Source: Desulfovibrio sp. UCD-KL4C (GTDB taxonomy: Bacteria > Desulfobacterota > Desulfovibrionia > Desulfovibrionales > Desulfovibrionaceae). From it: DNA of 64,000 bases. Of this stretch, positions 55,609-64,000 are shown piece by piece. The translations under genes and the position numbers were made by a program. The notes under the pieces were generated by a model, which saw only the letters and a list, made by a program, of their open reading frames with translations, was not told where the DNA came from and searched no databases. The stretch lies in NCBI RefSeq assembly GCF_006210265.1, contig NZ_VCNC01000005.1, positions 89,030 through 153,029 on the forward strand, in the 5' to 3' direction. Each line of letters opens with the position of its first letter. Position 1 is the first letter of the stretch.

Positions 55609-55756
55609 TTTCTTTGTGCTTGTTATAGGAAAAGATTAATTTGTTTCTAAATATTAATTATTAATTGTTAATAAAAAATTCTTGTACGCGATATTTTTTG
55701 CAGCTTATAGTGTTTTTAAAATAGCCATAATGATTGAATAGTTGAGGAGATGGAGT

Positions 55757-56278
55757 GTGAAAGAGAGAAAGTATAAATTTTCGTGGGATCTTATAGGTGA
55801 CCTTGAACTGGGACGCCCTAATTTAGGTCCTTATGCCAGACTTGAAGTTTACCGTTTAATGCAGTTTTCTTTTCGAGATATTTTGGAAAAGAATTACGGT
55901 ACTGAAAAAGCTGATGAATTGTTTTATGAATCCGGTAAACTTGCCGGCGAAGAAATGTTCAAGAAATTTTTTTCAGAATTAACTAATTTTAATGAGTACG
56001 TAAAAGTTTTGCAAACTGCTTTGCGAGAAATGGGTGTAGGAATTCTTAAAGTGGAAGAAGCTGATCTTGAAGTGGGTAGGTTTGTGCTAACCGTTTCTGA
56101 AGATCTGGACTGTTCAGGGTTACCGGAGCTTGATTATGAAATTTGTGCTTATGATGAAGGATTTATAGCTGGTTTGATGGAAAGTTTTACAGGGAGTAAA
56201 TTTGAAGTAAAAGAAGTCGATTGCTGGTGTACAGGAGATAGAACCTGTAGGTTTTTAGCAGAAGTCGTGAAGGATTAG
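55757..56278 (+). CDS. V4R-domain protein
   Basis: 173 aa from GTG at 55757 (GAGGAG upstream). The V4R (4-vinyl-reductase) domain covers most of the protein: PYARLEVYRLMQFSFRDILE, FYESGKLAGEEMF and the final YDEGFIAGLMESFTG and VDCWCTGDRTCRF with its cysteines. V4R domains bind hydrophobic or aromatic small molecules. The gene lies 7 bp before a diguanylate cyclase gene, so it may sense a ligand and control cyclic di-GMP production. Confidence 0.88.
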   Translation: MKERKYKFSWDLIGDLELGRPNLGPYARLEVYRLMQFSFRDILEKNYGTEKADELFYESGKLAGEEMFKKFFSELTNFNEYVKVLQTALREMGVGILKVEEADLEVGRFVLTVSEDLDCSGLPELDYEICAYDEGFIAGLMESFTGSKFEVKEVDCWCTGDRTCRFLAEVVKD

Positions 56279-56285
56279 GTTCATT

Positions 56286-57281
56286 ATGCCTCGTCAGTTT
56301 CCATTTGAGCTTGGGTCATTAACCGATAAGAAAGAAAGCACTTCTTCAAAACCAACTACTGATAATGAAGATTATGCTATTTCTTCTGAAATTGTTGATA
56401 TTATCCGCCATGTTTTAACATATCCTGAACAAGACATCATTCTTCCGGCATCATTTAGAGAAAATACTGATCTGATTTCTTTGCTAAATGACTTTAAAGA
56501 TATCAGTCTTTTTGCCTTTTCTCTTGCAAATGGAGATACCTCAAAAGATCTTAGAGTCAAAGGGTTTATGGCTGGAGCGCTAAAGACGCTTCGTTCACAT
56601 TTGCGTCATATGACTTGGCAGACAAAACAAGTGGCTGAAGGTGATTACAGTCAGCAAATTGATTTCTTGGGTGAATTTTCTGAAGCATTTAATGGTATGG
56701 TTGTCCAGCTTGCAGAAACGAGAACTAAGCTTATTGAGAGTGAGCAAAAATATCGTTTACTGGCGGTGACTGACCCGCTTACCGGTCTTTTTAACCGAAG
56801 ATCGTTTTTTGATTCAGCACGGAAGGAATTGAATCGAACAGAACGTAAGGGCGGGAGTGTTTCTTTTCTCATGATCGATGCAGATCATTTTAAAAATATT
56901 AATGATGTTCATGGCCATGCCTGTGGGGACATTGTATTGCGTGCTTTAGGAATTTTTATTTCAGATTCTATTCGCGAAGAAGATATTTTGGCGCGTTATG
57001 GTGGCGAAGAGTTTGTTGTTATTCTTCCTGATACTTCTGAAATAGAGGCTGTTCAGGTTGCTGAGAGAATGCGTGAATCGTTGAGCAATATTAAAATACC
57101 TATTGGTCCTTGTGAAGTTAATATTACAATGAGTATTGGAGTTTATGAGTATAAAGGACATGGGAATCCTGTTAAGTTAGGTGATAAGGATGTAGATCAG
57201 GTTATATGCAATGCCGATAAAGCCCTTTATAAGGCAAAAGAGAAGGGGCGCAATATGGTTTGTTCTTTTTCTTTGTTGTAA
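56286..57281 (+). CDS. Diguanylate cyclase (GGDEF)
   Basis: 331 aa, no TM helix. N-terminal ~95 residues helical and unassigned. A HAMP-like linker (WQTKQVAEGDYSQQIDFLGE) follows, then a coiled coil and a GGDEF domain from about residue 158 (DPLTGLFNRRSFF) with active site RYGGEEF. The inhibitory I-site RxxD is present as REED five residues before GGEEF. It makes cyclic di-GMP, with product inhibition. Co-transcribed with the V4R gene, which probably is its partner sensor. Confidence 0.93.
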   Translation: MPRQFPFELGSLTDKKESTSSKPTTDNEDYAISSEIVDIIRHVLTYPEQDIILPASFRENTDLISLLNDFKDISLFAFSLANGDTSKDLRVKGFMAGALKTLRSHLRHMTWQTKQVAEGDYSQQIDFLGEFSEAFNGMVVQLAETRTKLIESEQKYRLLAVTDPLTGLFNRRSFFDSARKELNRTERKGGSVSFLMIDADHFKNINDVHGHACGDIVLRALGIFISDSIREEDILARYGGEEFVVILPDTSEIEAVQVAERMRESLSNIKIPIGPCEVNITMSIGVYEYKGHGNPVKLGDKDVDQVICNADKALYKAKEKGRNMVCSFSLL

Positions 57282-57547
57282 TAAACTTTTTTACACATCT
57301 TTTTAAATTTTTAAGATTTTACTTAATCTTTAGATTACTTTCTTGAATCCTGCCGGTTAACATATAGTATTTAGCCTTCATTTAGTATTCAAATTATCTT
57401 CCCAATATATTCTTAATATTTGTAATTAAAGAGTAAATTTATCTTATTTGATAGGTTGTACTCGTTTTTTTGTTATGGCTTTTACTCTAGTTTTCCCTCC
57501 TTTTTGGACAGATCCTTAATTTCTTCCGGCTACTTTTTATTAAAAAA
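57282..57547. other. AT-rich gap before phage-type block 2
   Basis: About 265 bp, AT-rich, no ORF or clear terminator. Confidence 0.4.
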
Positions 57548-57615
57548 TACATAAAAAGTTGTCCCCGGACATGAGTCGGCTGTTTTATGTCCGAGCGATT
57601 ACATATTCTATGTCT
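57548..57615 (+). promoter_or_regulatory. Shared leader element, copy 2 (phage-type block 2)
   Basis: -10-like TACATA (57548-57553), 12 nt later the hairpin CGGACATGA / TTATGTCCG (57566-57593) with GTCGGCTGTT between the arms, then CATATTCT. Nearly identical to the element at 42066-42093. Confidence 0.65.
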
Positions 57616-57666
57616 TGTAGGGGGGAGGAACAACACAAGTTTCCCCTCACAGGAGGAATCGAGCTA

Positions 57667-58002
57667 ATGACAGTGGAAGCTGAATTTTTGGAAGAGGAAC
57701 AGCTGGAAGCTGAAAGTATTAAAAAAGAACATCGCAGATTAACAGAGCAGTTTCTGGCAGATGTGAAAGCTACTTTCGGTTCTCCTCACGGTAGGCGTAT
57801 TTTTACATTTTTGCTTGAGCAGGGAGGAGTTAACGCGGTTCTTTATTCCAAAGAAACGGATATTTATCGGAATGTGGCTGTTCATGATTTTGTCGTAGAA
57901 AATGTACTTGCTCCTGTCGTTACGGCAGATGAGGAAATCTACCTATCAATCATTCGTGAGCGCGCTGAAAAAATGAGGGAAGAGGAGAATAAAAATGAGT
58001 GA
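57667..58002 (+). CDS. Bbp19-like phage protein
   Basis: 111 aa from ATG at 57667 (AGGAGG 10 nt upstream). It resembles Bbp19-type proteins of BPP-1-like podoviruses: LADVKATFGSPHGRRIFTFL, then a short variable part and VVTADEEIYLSIIRERAEK at the end. Its exact role in head assembly is not known to me. Overlaps the scaffold gene by 8 bp, matching the order seen in such phages. Confidence 0.75.
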   Translation: MTVEAEFLEEEQLEAESIKKEHRRLTEQFLADVKATFGSPHGRRIFTFLLEQGGVNAVLYSKETDIYRNVAVHDFVVENVLAPVVTADEEIYLSIIRERAEKMREEENKNE

Positions 58003-58666
58003 TTACGTTGCTCCTGAAGATTCGCAGGCGGGGGTAACCGCTGCCGGAGGTAATGGACAAGCGAATGGGAGGCTATCCATTCTTGGAAATGATGAGGGTG
58101 AGTATGAACATGAATCAAATCAAGAAAATATTCAAAATTCAACTAGGAGTCAGCTCCGTGGAACAGGTGACGAAGGTGATGTTAATCTGGACTCTAGCTC
58201 TATCGCGCAGATTGATCCAGCAGACTATGAAATAAATTATGGAGAAGGAATTGAAGTTCCATCCCATATTGATCAGCATTTCAGAGATTTTGCTCGTGAA
58301 AACGGTGTAACTGCCGAGCTTGCACAGAAATTGGTTGATTTTAATAACAAACTTGAAAGTGCAAGACATCAGGACCATGAACAGCAGGTCAATAAGTGGG
58401 CGGATGAAATAAGTTCTTTACCAGGCTGGCATGGAGCTGCTTTCAGGCAAAATGTAAGTATAGCTAATAAGGCAATGAAAGCTTTTGCTTCACCTGAACT
58501 GGTAAAGCTGATCAAAGATTCCGGCTATAACAATCACCCTGAGGTGGTTAAAGCTTTTCATGGAATAGGGATGCGTATGTCCGAAGATTCTTATGTGGAC
58601 AGCCCGAAGCCGACTGGAAGGAAGAAAACAATCGGTGAAATCCTTTATCCTAATCAGCCTGTTTAA
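57995..58666 (+). CDS. Capsid scaffold-like protein
   Basis: 223 aa. Disordered, acidic N-terminal ~80 residues (Gly/Asn/Glu-rich), then IEVPSHIDQHFRDFARENG, TAELAQKLVDFNNKLESA, SSLPGWHGAAFRQNVSIANK and FHGIGMRMSEDSYV. This layout is typical of the head-assembly scaffold encoded just before the major capsid gene in BPP-1-like and related podoviruses. AGGAGA upstream of ATG. Confidence 0.75.
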   Translation: MSDYVAPEDSQAGVTAAGGNGQANGRLSILGNDEGEYEHESNQENIQNSTRSQLRGTGDEGDVNLDSSSIAQIDPADYEINYGEGIEVPSHIDQHFRDFARENGVTAELAQKLVDFNNKLESARHQDHEQQVNKWADEISSLPGWHGAAFRQNVSIANKAMKAFASPELVKLIKDSGYNNHPEVVKAFHGIGMRMSEDSYVDSPKPTGRKKTIGEILYPNQPV

Positions 58667-58772
58667 CTTGTATTGATAATTGTTCGCCAGTAGCGATAAA
58701 TTATATATTATGAACGCTTAAAGCGTCCTTAAATTAGAGCCTCCAGAAGGCCGAAATTCGAGGAGATTTTTT

Positions 58773-59741
58773 ATGGGAACTCTTGGTAACAACGCTCTTA
58801 CTCTTGCAGAATGGTCTAAACGTGTTGATCCTAGTGGTGATGTTGCTGCTGTTGTTGAAACACTATCACAGACAAACGAGATTCTTGAAGATGCCGCTTG
58901 GGTTGAAGGTAATCTGCCGACAGGCCACAGAACAACAGTTCGTACTGATTTGCCAACCGTAAGCTGGCGTAAGCTCAACTACGGTATTAAACCCAGCAAG
59001 TCACGCACAAAGCAGGTTGATGATACTTGTGGAATGTTGGAATCATATGCGGAAATGGATAAAGCGTTGTCGGAGCTTAACGGGCACACTTCAACCTTCC
59101 GTGTGTCAGAAGAACGTGCATTCCTTGAAGCTATGAATCAGGAATTTGCAGATACTTTCGTTTACGGGGACACAGCTCTTGAGCCTGAAAAATATTTGGG
59201 TCTTTCACCTCGTTTCAGCAGCCTTGAACATGAAAATGTAGTCAATTTCGGTGGGACTGGGAGTAATTGTACATCTATTTGGATTGTCTGCTGGTCAGAT
59301 CAGACTGTGCATTTCACTTTCCCTAAAGGGAGCACTGGCGGTCTTACTCATAAAGATCTTGGTGAAGTCACTTTGGAAGACGCAAACGGTGGTAAATATC
59401 AGGGCCTTCGTACCCATTTTAAATGGACACCCGGTCTAGTTGTCCGTGACTGGCGTTATGTAATGCGCATTGCTTCCATCGATACCACCAATTTGGGGAC
59501 TGAATCTTTGCGTCATGCCCTGATTCAGGCTTTGAACAAAATACCCAACACCAATATGGGTAAGACTGTAATTTATTGTAATCAGACCATCAAAACTCAG
59601 CTTGATATTGAAGCCTCCGACAAAAATAACGTCATGCTTAAAACTGAAAACTGGGAAGGTAAGCCTGTAACGACCTTCTGGGGATGCCCGATTCGCAGAG
59701 TTGATTCTATTCTCAATACTGAGTCTGCAGTCACTGCTTAA
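58773..59741 (+). CDS. Major capsid protein (BPP-1-like, HK97-type fold expected)
   Basis: 322 aa. Family landmarks: LGNNALTLAEWSKRVDP at the N-terminus, WVEGNLPTGHRTTVRTDLP, FADTFVYGDTALEPEKYLG and RHALIQALNKIPN, then NWEGKPVTTFWGCPIRRVD at the C-terminus. Matches the major capsid family of podoviruses such as BPP-1. It should form the icosahedral shell. Good RBS (GAGGAGA). No frameshift or stop, so the shell gene is intact. Confidence 0.88.
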   Translation: MGTLGNNALTLAEWSKRVDPSGDVAAVVETLSQTNEILEDAAWVEGNLPTGHRTTVRTDLPTVSWRKLNYGIKPSKSRTKQVDDTCGMLESYAEMDKALSELNGHTSTFRVSEERAFLEAMNQEFADTFVYGDTALEPEKYLGLSPRFSSLEHENVVNFGGTGSNCTSIWIVCWSDQTVHFTFPKGSTGGLTHKDLGEVTLEDANGGKYQGLRTHFKWTPGLVVRDWRYVMRIASIDTTNLGTESLRHALIQALNKIPNTNMGKTVIYCNQTIKTQLDIEASDKNNVMLKTENWEGKPVTTFWGCPIRRVDSILNTESAVTA

Positions 59742-59789
59742 TTCTTAATTCGACATGTTTTAAAATGATTTAATTTAAAGGAGATTAAT

Positions 59790-60182
59790 ATGTATTTAGA
59801 TAAAGAGCTTTGTTTTTGCGAAGAACAACCAATAGTCGGAAACACAATTTCTGAAAATATCATCTATGTTGGTGAAGATTGCGGTAGTGGAAATACTGTT
59901 AAACTTAAGGTTTATGTGGATGGTGAAGCATTTGAAGGTCTTACAGATTTAAGAGTGGCTTTGCAGGGGGCTGAAAATGATTCTTTCGGTTTCTATAATA
60001 CCATTTTTGAGTCAGGCGCAATTCCTGTTGCTAGTTTGATTAAAGGGTACAATTTCCCACTTCCGTGCCTTCCTGTGGAGCACAAAGCGTACGTGAGGTT
60101 ATCTTTTACCGTAGGTGGAAGTAATGCAACAGCTGGGAAAATAAGCGGTTATGTTATTATGGATGATCAGACAAACGTATAG
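59790..60182 (+). CDS. Bbp16-like capsid cement/decoration protein
   Basis: 130 aa with AAAGGAGA upstream. Beta-rich: MYLDKELCFCEEQPI, VKLKVYVDGEAFEGLTDL, IPVASLIKGYNFPLP and VRLSFTVGGSNATAGKISGY, the pattern of the Bbp16 cement family. Such proteins sit on the capsid surface and stabilise it. Position directly after the capsid gene agrees. Confidence 0.8.
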   Translation: MYLDKELCFCEEQPIVGNTISENIIYVGEDCGSGNTVKLKVYVDGEAFEGLTDLRVALQGAENDSFGFYNTIFESGAIPVASLIKGYNFPLPCLPVEHKAYVRLSFTVGGSNATAGKISGYVIMDDQTNV

Positions 60183-60197
60183 TTGTAAGGATTTATT

Positions 60198-60473
60198 TTG
60201 AAATATATTTGTAAGAAAAATTGCTATGCGCGTAATTCGCAGGGTGTGTTTCAACGTTTTAACTGTGGAGATAATGCTGATTTTGAAGAAACTGTTGCGG
60301 TGCCTGAGCACTTTGAAAAAAAAGATAGTGGAAGCGCTGACTTGGTTAAAGGGAAAATTAGAAGTGAAAGAGAGGAGCTTATTGATACGCTCAAAAATAT
60401 CGGAGTGGCTTTTTCGCTTAAAGACAGCATTCCTAAGTTGCGTAAAATTTTAAAGGATGCTGAATCTGAGTAA
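60198..60473 (+). CDS. Small phage-type head protein
   Basis: 91 aa from TTG at 60198 (AAGGA 7 nt upstream). MKYICKKNCYARNSQGVFQRF suggests a small beta domain with two cysteines, followed by an acidic helical tail ending in LRKILKDAESE, a helix-extension-helix-like end found in some head-tail joining proteins. Family uncertain. Last gene of block 2, before a strong terminator. Confidence 0.6.
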   Translation: MKYICKKNCYARNSQGVFQRFNCGDNADFEETVAVPEHFEKKDSGSADLVKGKIRSEREELIDTLKNIGVAFSLKDSIPKLRKILKDAESE

Positions 60474-60521
60474 AATTAAATAACATTATTTTTTGTAACC
60501 ACGGGTAGATCATATTAATAA

Positions 60522-60560
60522 TTAACCCCCGGAAGATATTTCGGGGGTTAATTTATTTTA
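60522..60560. terminator. Bidirectional hairpin terminator ending block 2
   Basis: TTAACCCCCGGAA / TTCGGGGGTTAA with a 5-nt loop and T-rich flank, between block 2 and the converging MCP gene. Confidence 0.88.
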
Positions 60561-60563
60561 TTA

Positions 60564-62111
60564 TTACATGTCATTAATGATTTTTTTAAGGTCAACGGCC
60601 ATTTTCGCCAGGCCGCTGACAGCAATAGAGGATTCCTGCATGGAGTTGGCATTTTCTTCAGCAGAATTTGCAATATGCTCTGTTGAGGAAGAAATTTCAT
60701 CACTTGCGGCAGATTGTTCCTCAGCAGCAGCAGCTATACTGCGGACATTGTCGGCCGTTTGGTCAACAAGTTCAACAATTTCTTCAAGTAGTTTTTCAGA
60801 TATTTCTGCCAGTTTTCTATTCTCATCAATTTCCAGCGCAGTTTTTTCAGATGAGGACATACTTTTTTGAGTGCTTTGCTGGATGTTGTTAATGGCCGAA
60901 GCAACTTCATTTGTTGCGTTCATTGTCTTTTCCGCCAATTTACGAACTTCATCAGCAACTACCGCAAAACCTCTGCCAGCTTCACCAGCACGGGCTGCTT
61001 CAATGGCAGCGTTAAGAGCTAAAAGGTTAGTTTGGTCCGCAATGTCATTGATTACACTTATGACACTTCCGATACTATTCACTTGTTCGCCCAAAACATT
61101 CATTTCATCTTTAAGTTGCAAAGCCTTTTTATGTACACTGGTAATAAGATTCGTCGATTGGCCTACTGCGTTTTCACCTTCAAGGGCTTTCTTTTTCGCA
61201 GAATCAGCCAGTTCCGCAGCGTTACCGGCTCCTCTTGCAATTTCAATAACAGTTTCATTCATTTGCTCAATGGCAACTGAAACTTCACGTGTGCTGCCTT
61301 GCTGATCGGTTGAAGTTGCAGAGGATTGTTCAATCTGTGCTGAAAGTTCTTCAGTTGCGGATGCAAGCCTATCAGATATTTCAGTCGCATGCATTGCTGA
61401 TTTGGCAACTTTATCATTATGTGCGCTAAGTTGTGTTTCTTTTTCTTTCAGGTCTGTCATGTCAATGTATAGACAGAAACCTCCTATACACTTGTTATTT
61501 ATATCGTACAGCGGGTATACATTTGCTAGAACGTGGCGAACACCACCTTTGTGACCGGTGATATTTACTTCAAGGTTTTTGAAAATTTTGCCTGTTTGAA
61601 TGGACTGTCCGACTGCGGATTTACGTGTCGGGTCATTGTAGAATATTTCTGAAAGAGTTTTTCCGTATTGACTTTGAGGCGTGTTATTAATTTCGACCAT
61701 GTCCATACAGGCCTGGTTGGTGAACATCGTACGTTCTTTGGTGTCAACAAGTAGAAACGGGGTCGGCAACCCTTCAATAATACCTTTTTTCATGCCAGAT
61801 TCGCGAAGAAATGATTCTGAAAGATTTTTTATTGCCGGCCATAATCTCTTGTCATCAGATATGGGTTCAACTGGAGATGATAACTTATTGTTATCTGTCA
61901 GTGCATTTGCAAAATCGGCCACGGAATCGATATATGCTATTTGTTTTTGCATAATAAAGGCTGCTGAAAGCATAGCAATAACAGCCACAAGAGCAATAGT
62001 TGCTGTATATAACATATTACCAGTATCTAGTAACAATGCCAATGCAGCCATTAAAATAATAAATCCTGTTCCGATAAATAGGAACAACCGTCCCCTTTCA
62101 ATCATATTCAT
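60564..62111 (-). CDS. Methyl-accepting chemotaxis protein with PAS domain
   Basis: 515 aa. Two N-terminal TM helices (about residues 9-29 and 31-51) joined by a very short loop, so no periplasmic sensor. A PAS domain (about 108-225: [20 protein letters not shown] and [20 protein letters not shown]) is the cytoplasmic sensor, perhaps for redox or a small ligand. The signalling tip is near residue 352 ([18 protein letters not shown]). It lies between phage-type blocks 2 and 3 on the opposite strand and looks like a normal host gene. Confidence 0.92.
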   Translation of the reverse strand: MNMIERGRLFLFIGTGFIILMAALALLLDTGNMLYTATIALVAVIAMLSAAFIMQKQIAYIDSVADFANALTDNNKLSSPVEPISDDKRLWPAIKNLSESFLRESGMKKGIIEGLPTPFLLVDTKERTMFTNQACMDMVEINNTPQSQYGKTLSEIFYNDPTRKSAVGQSIQTGKIFKNLEVNITGHKGGVRHVLANVYPLYDINNKCIGGFCLYIDMTDLKEKETQLSAHNDKVAKSAMHATEISDRLASATEELSAQIEQSSATSTDQQGSTREVSVAIEQMNETVIEIARGAGNAAELADSAKKKALEGENAVGQSTNLITSVHKKALQLKDEMNVLGEQVNSIGSVISVINDIADQTNLLALNAAIEAARAGEAGRGFAVVADEVRKLAEKTMNATNEVASAINNIQQSTQKSMSSSEKTALEIDENRKLAEISEKLLEEIVELVDQTADNVRSIAAAAEEQSAASDEISSSTEHIANSAEENANSMQESSIAVSGLAKMAVDLKKIINDM

Positions 62112-62267
62112 AACAAACCCCTCATTATATAATAGATGCCTCTGCTTATTCTCGTGTTTTCGATATATACGGCTATATTATTACCATGTAAAGCTCTGTG
62201 ATTATTTGTGTAATTTTATTTATTGATTCAACATATATGTGAAATTATGTATGTTTTATAACTTACT

Positions 62268-62339
62268 TATATTAAAATTACCCCCCTCGGACCTGACTCG
62301 GCTTATTCATGTCCGCCCTGCCCGATATCCTCTGCTTAT
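62268..62339 (+). promoter_or_regulatory. Shared leader element, copy 3 (phage-type block 3)
   Basis: -10-like TATATT (62268-62273), then the hairpin CGGACCTGA / TTCATGTCCG (62288-62315) with CTCGGCTTA between, then CCCTGCCCGATATCCTCTGC and TTATTCA. It shares CCCT, CGATATyCT and TTATTCA with copy 1. One base of the left arm differs (A to C), giving a mismatch in the stem. Confidence 0.6.
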
Positions 62340-62416
62340 TCAGCCACAGGTAGCCAGCTTAAATTCAGAACAGGTCTGGATTTAATAAGGTTACCAAAAA
62401 GCAAGTAGAGGTCTTT

Positions 62417-62965
62417 ATGATTTATCCCGGTGGATACAGATTACGAGAAAAAGAAAGCAAGGAGATCCCCATTAACGTTCGATTGTATAAAAACTCAATA
62501 CCACCAGAAGATATTCTGGAAATGATGTACGATGTGGTGCCAAATTCCATTCTTGAAGGACCGGAAGAAATGGACAGCCCTTATTACGCCCTTAAAGATT
62601 TCCCAGCCCATGAACGCATGTACCCAAGCATGATGTCTCCAGAACACAAGGCTTTATTTGAGCGAAAGCTGAGAGAAATAGAATATGAAAAAGAGCATTT
62701 AAAGAAAACAAAACGTAAGCTTCACGCAAAATTTATCATTGAGAATCCAGATCTGCCCCTCGTTAAAGACTTGATTAAAACACAGTACGGACAGGAATTA
62801 CTTGCAGAAGTAGCTAAGGATCAGCCCAGACAGCCGGAAACAGGTACAGGCGAAAACATTTATGACGAGCAGAAGAGAGACTCAGTCGATATGACTTCGG
62901 TTGATCCGTTCCAGACCAAAGTTTTTACAATCCCGAATACAGGAATTCTCACTCCTAGCAACTGA
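62417..62965 (+). CDS. Protein of unknown function behind the third leader
   Basis: 182 aa, no signal. It starts MIYPGGYRLREKESKEIPIN and has a helical, charged middle (FERKLREIEYEKEHLKKTKR) and a tail FQTKVFTIPNTGILTPSN. No family recognised. The shared leader suggests it belongs to the same particle system, possibly an internal or tail-associated protein, but that is inferred. RBS AGAGG 5 nt before ATG. Confidence 0.55.
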   Translation: MIYPGGYRLREKESKEIPINVRLYKNSIPPEDILEMMYDVVPNSILEGPEEMDSPYYALKDFPAHERMYPSMMSPEHKALFERKLREIEYEKEHLKKTKRKLHAKFIIENPDLPLVKDLIKTQYGQELLAEVAKDQPRQPETGTGENIYDEQKRDSVDMTSVDPFQTKVFTIPNTGILTPSN

Positions 62966-64000
62966 GCGCGATGACAACGGGAGAATCATTTACACAGGCT
63001 TAGCAATCGATCCACAAGCTGTTGAACGTGAATATGAATATGACAACGGTGGTAGGATCAGCAAAGTAGTATGTGATAACGCTGTTGTTGAGCACTCCCA
63101 GTACGGCAAGAACGGTGAACGTTTATTTGCAGAAACGAGCCAAACAAAGCCACGCCTATTCAAATACGGTCAGAGTCTAGAGCTTTCGCAGGCTGGCGAA
63201 GTAAGATACATATACGACCTCCAAGGTCGCATGGTGATGAAAAACGATCTCGGTCAGGTCACATGTTATTCTTATTTAGAATCAGGGCCGCTCCATGAAG
63301 TACATCTGCCTGACGGACGCAGAATTGAATACACTTGTGACCCGCTTGGAAGAAGAATAGCGAAGTCTATTAACGGTAAGGTTGTGGAAAAGTACCTCTG
63401 GCAGGATTTGACTACGCTCCTTGCTGTAACTGACAGCGAAGGTCTGCATCCCAAAGTCTTCAGCTACGATGAAGAAGGCAATCCCGTAAGTATGACTGAC
63501 GAAGGGCAAACCTTTTTCTTTGCTACAAACCAAGTCGGCACAATCTTCATGGTTGCGGATGAAAGGGGTAATGAGGTAAAGCGGATTATAAATGATTCGT
63601 TTGGAAATCTATTGCTCGATAGCGGAGTCAGTCTGGATATATGTCTGGGGTTTGCCGCAGGCCTGACAGATAAAGATACTGGGCTAGTTCACCTTGGATA
63701 TCGTGAATACGATCCCGCAATCGGCAGATTCATCACTCCCGATCCGTTAGGGTTTGCGGGCGGAGATGTGGATGTTTATGGGTATTGTCTTGATGATCCT
63801 ATTAATTTTCATGATCGGACTGGGCTTGCGGGGAAGAGTGAGGGTGAAGAGGAAGGAGCTTTAAAAAAAATAGGCAAAGGTACTTGGAAAGCACTAAAAG
63901 GAGCCGGGAAAGCCATTGTTAGCGACCCTCGCATATGGGGTACAGCTGGTGCTTGTACGGTTATGCCATTAGCAATTGCCGGAAGCGTTTTAGGTGGAGC
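62895..64000 (+). pseudogene. Rhs/YD-repeat core fragment without a visible start, continues past window
   Basis: Reading frame open from 62895 to the window end, in a different frame from the preceding gene and without a convincing start or RBS. YD-type repeats are clear (YEYDNGGRI, YIYDLQGRMV, YTCDPLGRRI, YDEEGNPVS). The core ends with the Rhs hallmark YREYDPAIGRFITPDPLGF and GGDVDVYGYCLDDPINF. The C-terminal tip after GLAG is lysine/glycine-rich, then hydrophobic, and would be the variable toxin part; it is cut by the window. It is either a 5'-truncated orphan Rhs cassette or a gene fused by frameshift to the upstream ORF. Confidence 0.7.

Noticed and set aside
42131..60473. One intact, active prophage
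   Set aside because: Host genes on both strands lie between the blocks, each block has its own leader and terminator, and no integrase, repressor, replication or tail genes were seen.
42047..62965. Diversity-generating retroelement, as in phage BPP-1
   Set aside because: No reverse transcriptase, variable-repeat pair or Mtd-like gene is visible in the window.
1..64000. tRNA, rRNA or CRISPR array
   Set aside because: No cloverleaf, rRNA-like conserved stretch or regular spacer-repeat pattern was recognised by eye in the gaps.

Overview
The window looks like chromosomal DNA of a low-GC, anaerobic, motile Desulfovibrionaceae bacterium, probably a marine Desulfovibrio/Maridesulfovibrio relative. 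The evidence is a periplasmic-type two-subunit [FeFe]-hydrogenase (Tat-tagged small subunit) with its complete maturation set, an Fe-S D-lactate dehydrogenase, chemoreceptors including a hemerythrin fusion, a TauE/SafE sulfite-exporter-type protein and a DUF169 protein. The species is inferred from gene content and not proven.

Layout. 1-8619: the end of a glycosyltransferase gene, two periplasmic solute-binding proteins, a chemoreceptor (MCP) and a hybrid histidine kinase. 8620-18607: a small leader ORF, two tandem YkvI-type transporters overlapping an FAD/Fe-S D-lactate dehydrogenase, a phosphoglycolate-type phosphatase, an O-methyltransferase bracketed by twin hairpins, and eutBC. 18607-26539 (minus strand): hydAB, a tandem structured intergenic element, then the TM1266-type gene, hydG, aspA, an unknown gene, hydE and hydF. 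This is an [FeFe]-hydrogenase island in which aspartase probably supplies ammonia for H-cluster assembly. 26615-30243: an MCP-hemerythrin fusion between two copies of a decayed ~190-bp repeat, and a bacteriohemerythrin gene broken by an in-frame stop. 30313-41918: small regulators (YciI, STAS, YajQ), a minus-strand set of TauE exporter, membrane protein, PhnD-like sensor, histidine kinase and PEP-synthase-like protein, then DUF169 and a metallo-hydrolase/dehydrogenase pair.

The most unusual content is at 42047-48297, 57548-60560 and 62268-62965. Three blocks of tailed-phage-type genes are separated by ordinary bacterial genes: an ABC exporter with TetR, NhaC, hemolysin III, V4R plus diguanylate cyclase, and an MCP. 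Block 1 has lysis, terminase, Com-like and portal genes. Block 2 has Bbp19-like, scaffold, major capsid and cement genes of the BPP-1-like podovirus type. Block 3 has one unknown gene followed by an Rhs core fragment. Each block starts with the same ~28-nt hairpin element (42066-42093, 57566-57593, 62288-62315) just downstream of an AT-rich, -10-like hexamer. No integrase, repressor, replication or tail gene is visible in the window. A dispersed, co-regulated, non-replicating particle is best explained as a domesticated prophage or gene transfer agent (GTA) whose loci share a common leader. This is the best candidate for an undescribed system here.

No rRNA, tRNA or CRISPR array was recognised. 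Starts were chosen by ribosome-binding site and family length. Family names rest on motif recognition by eye, without any search.
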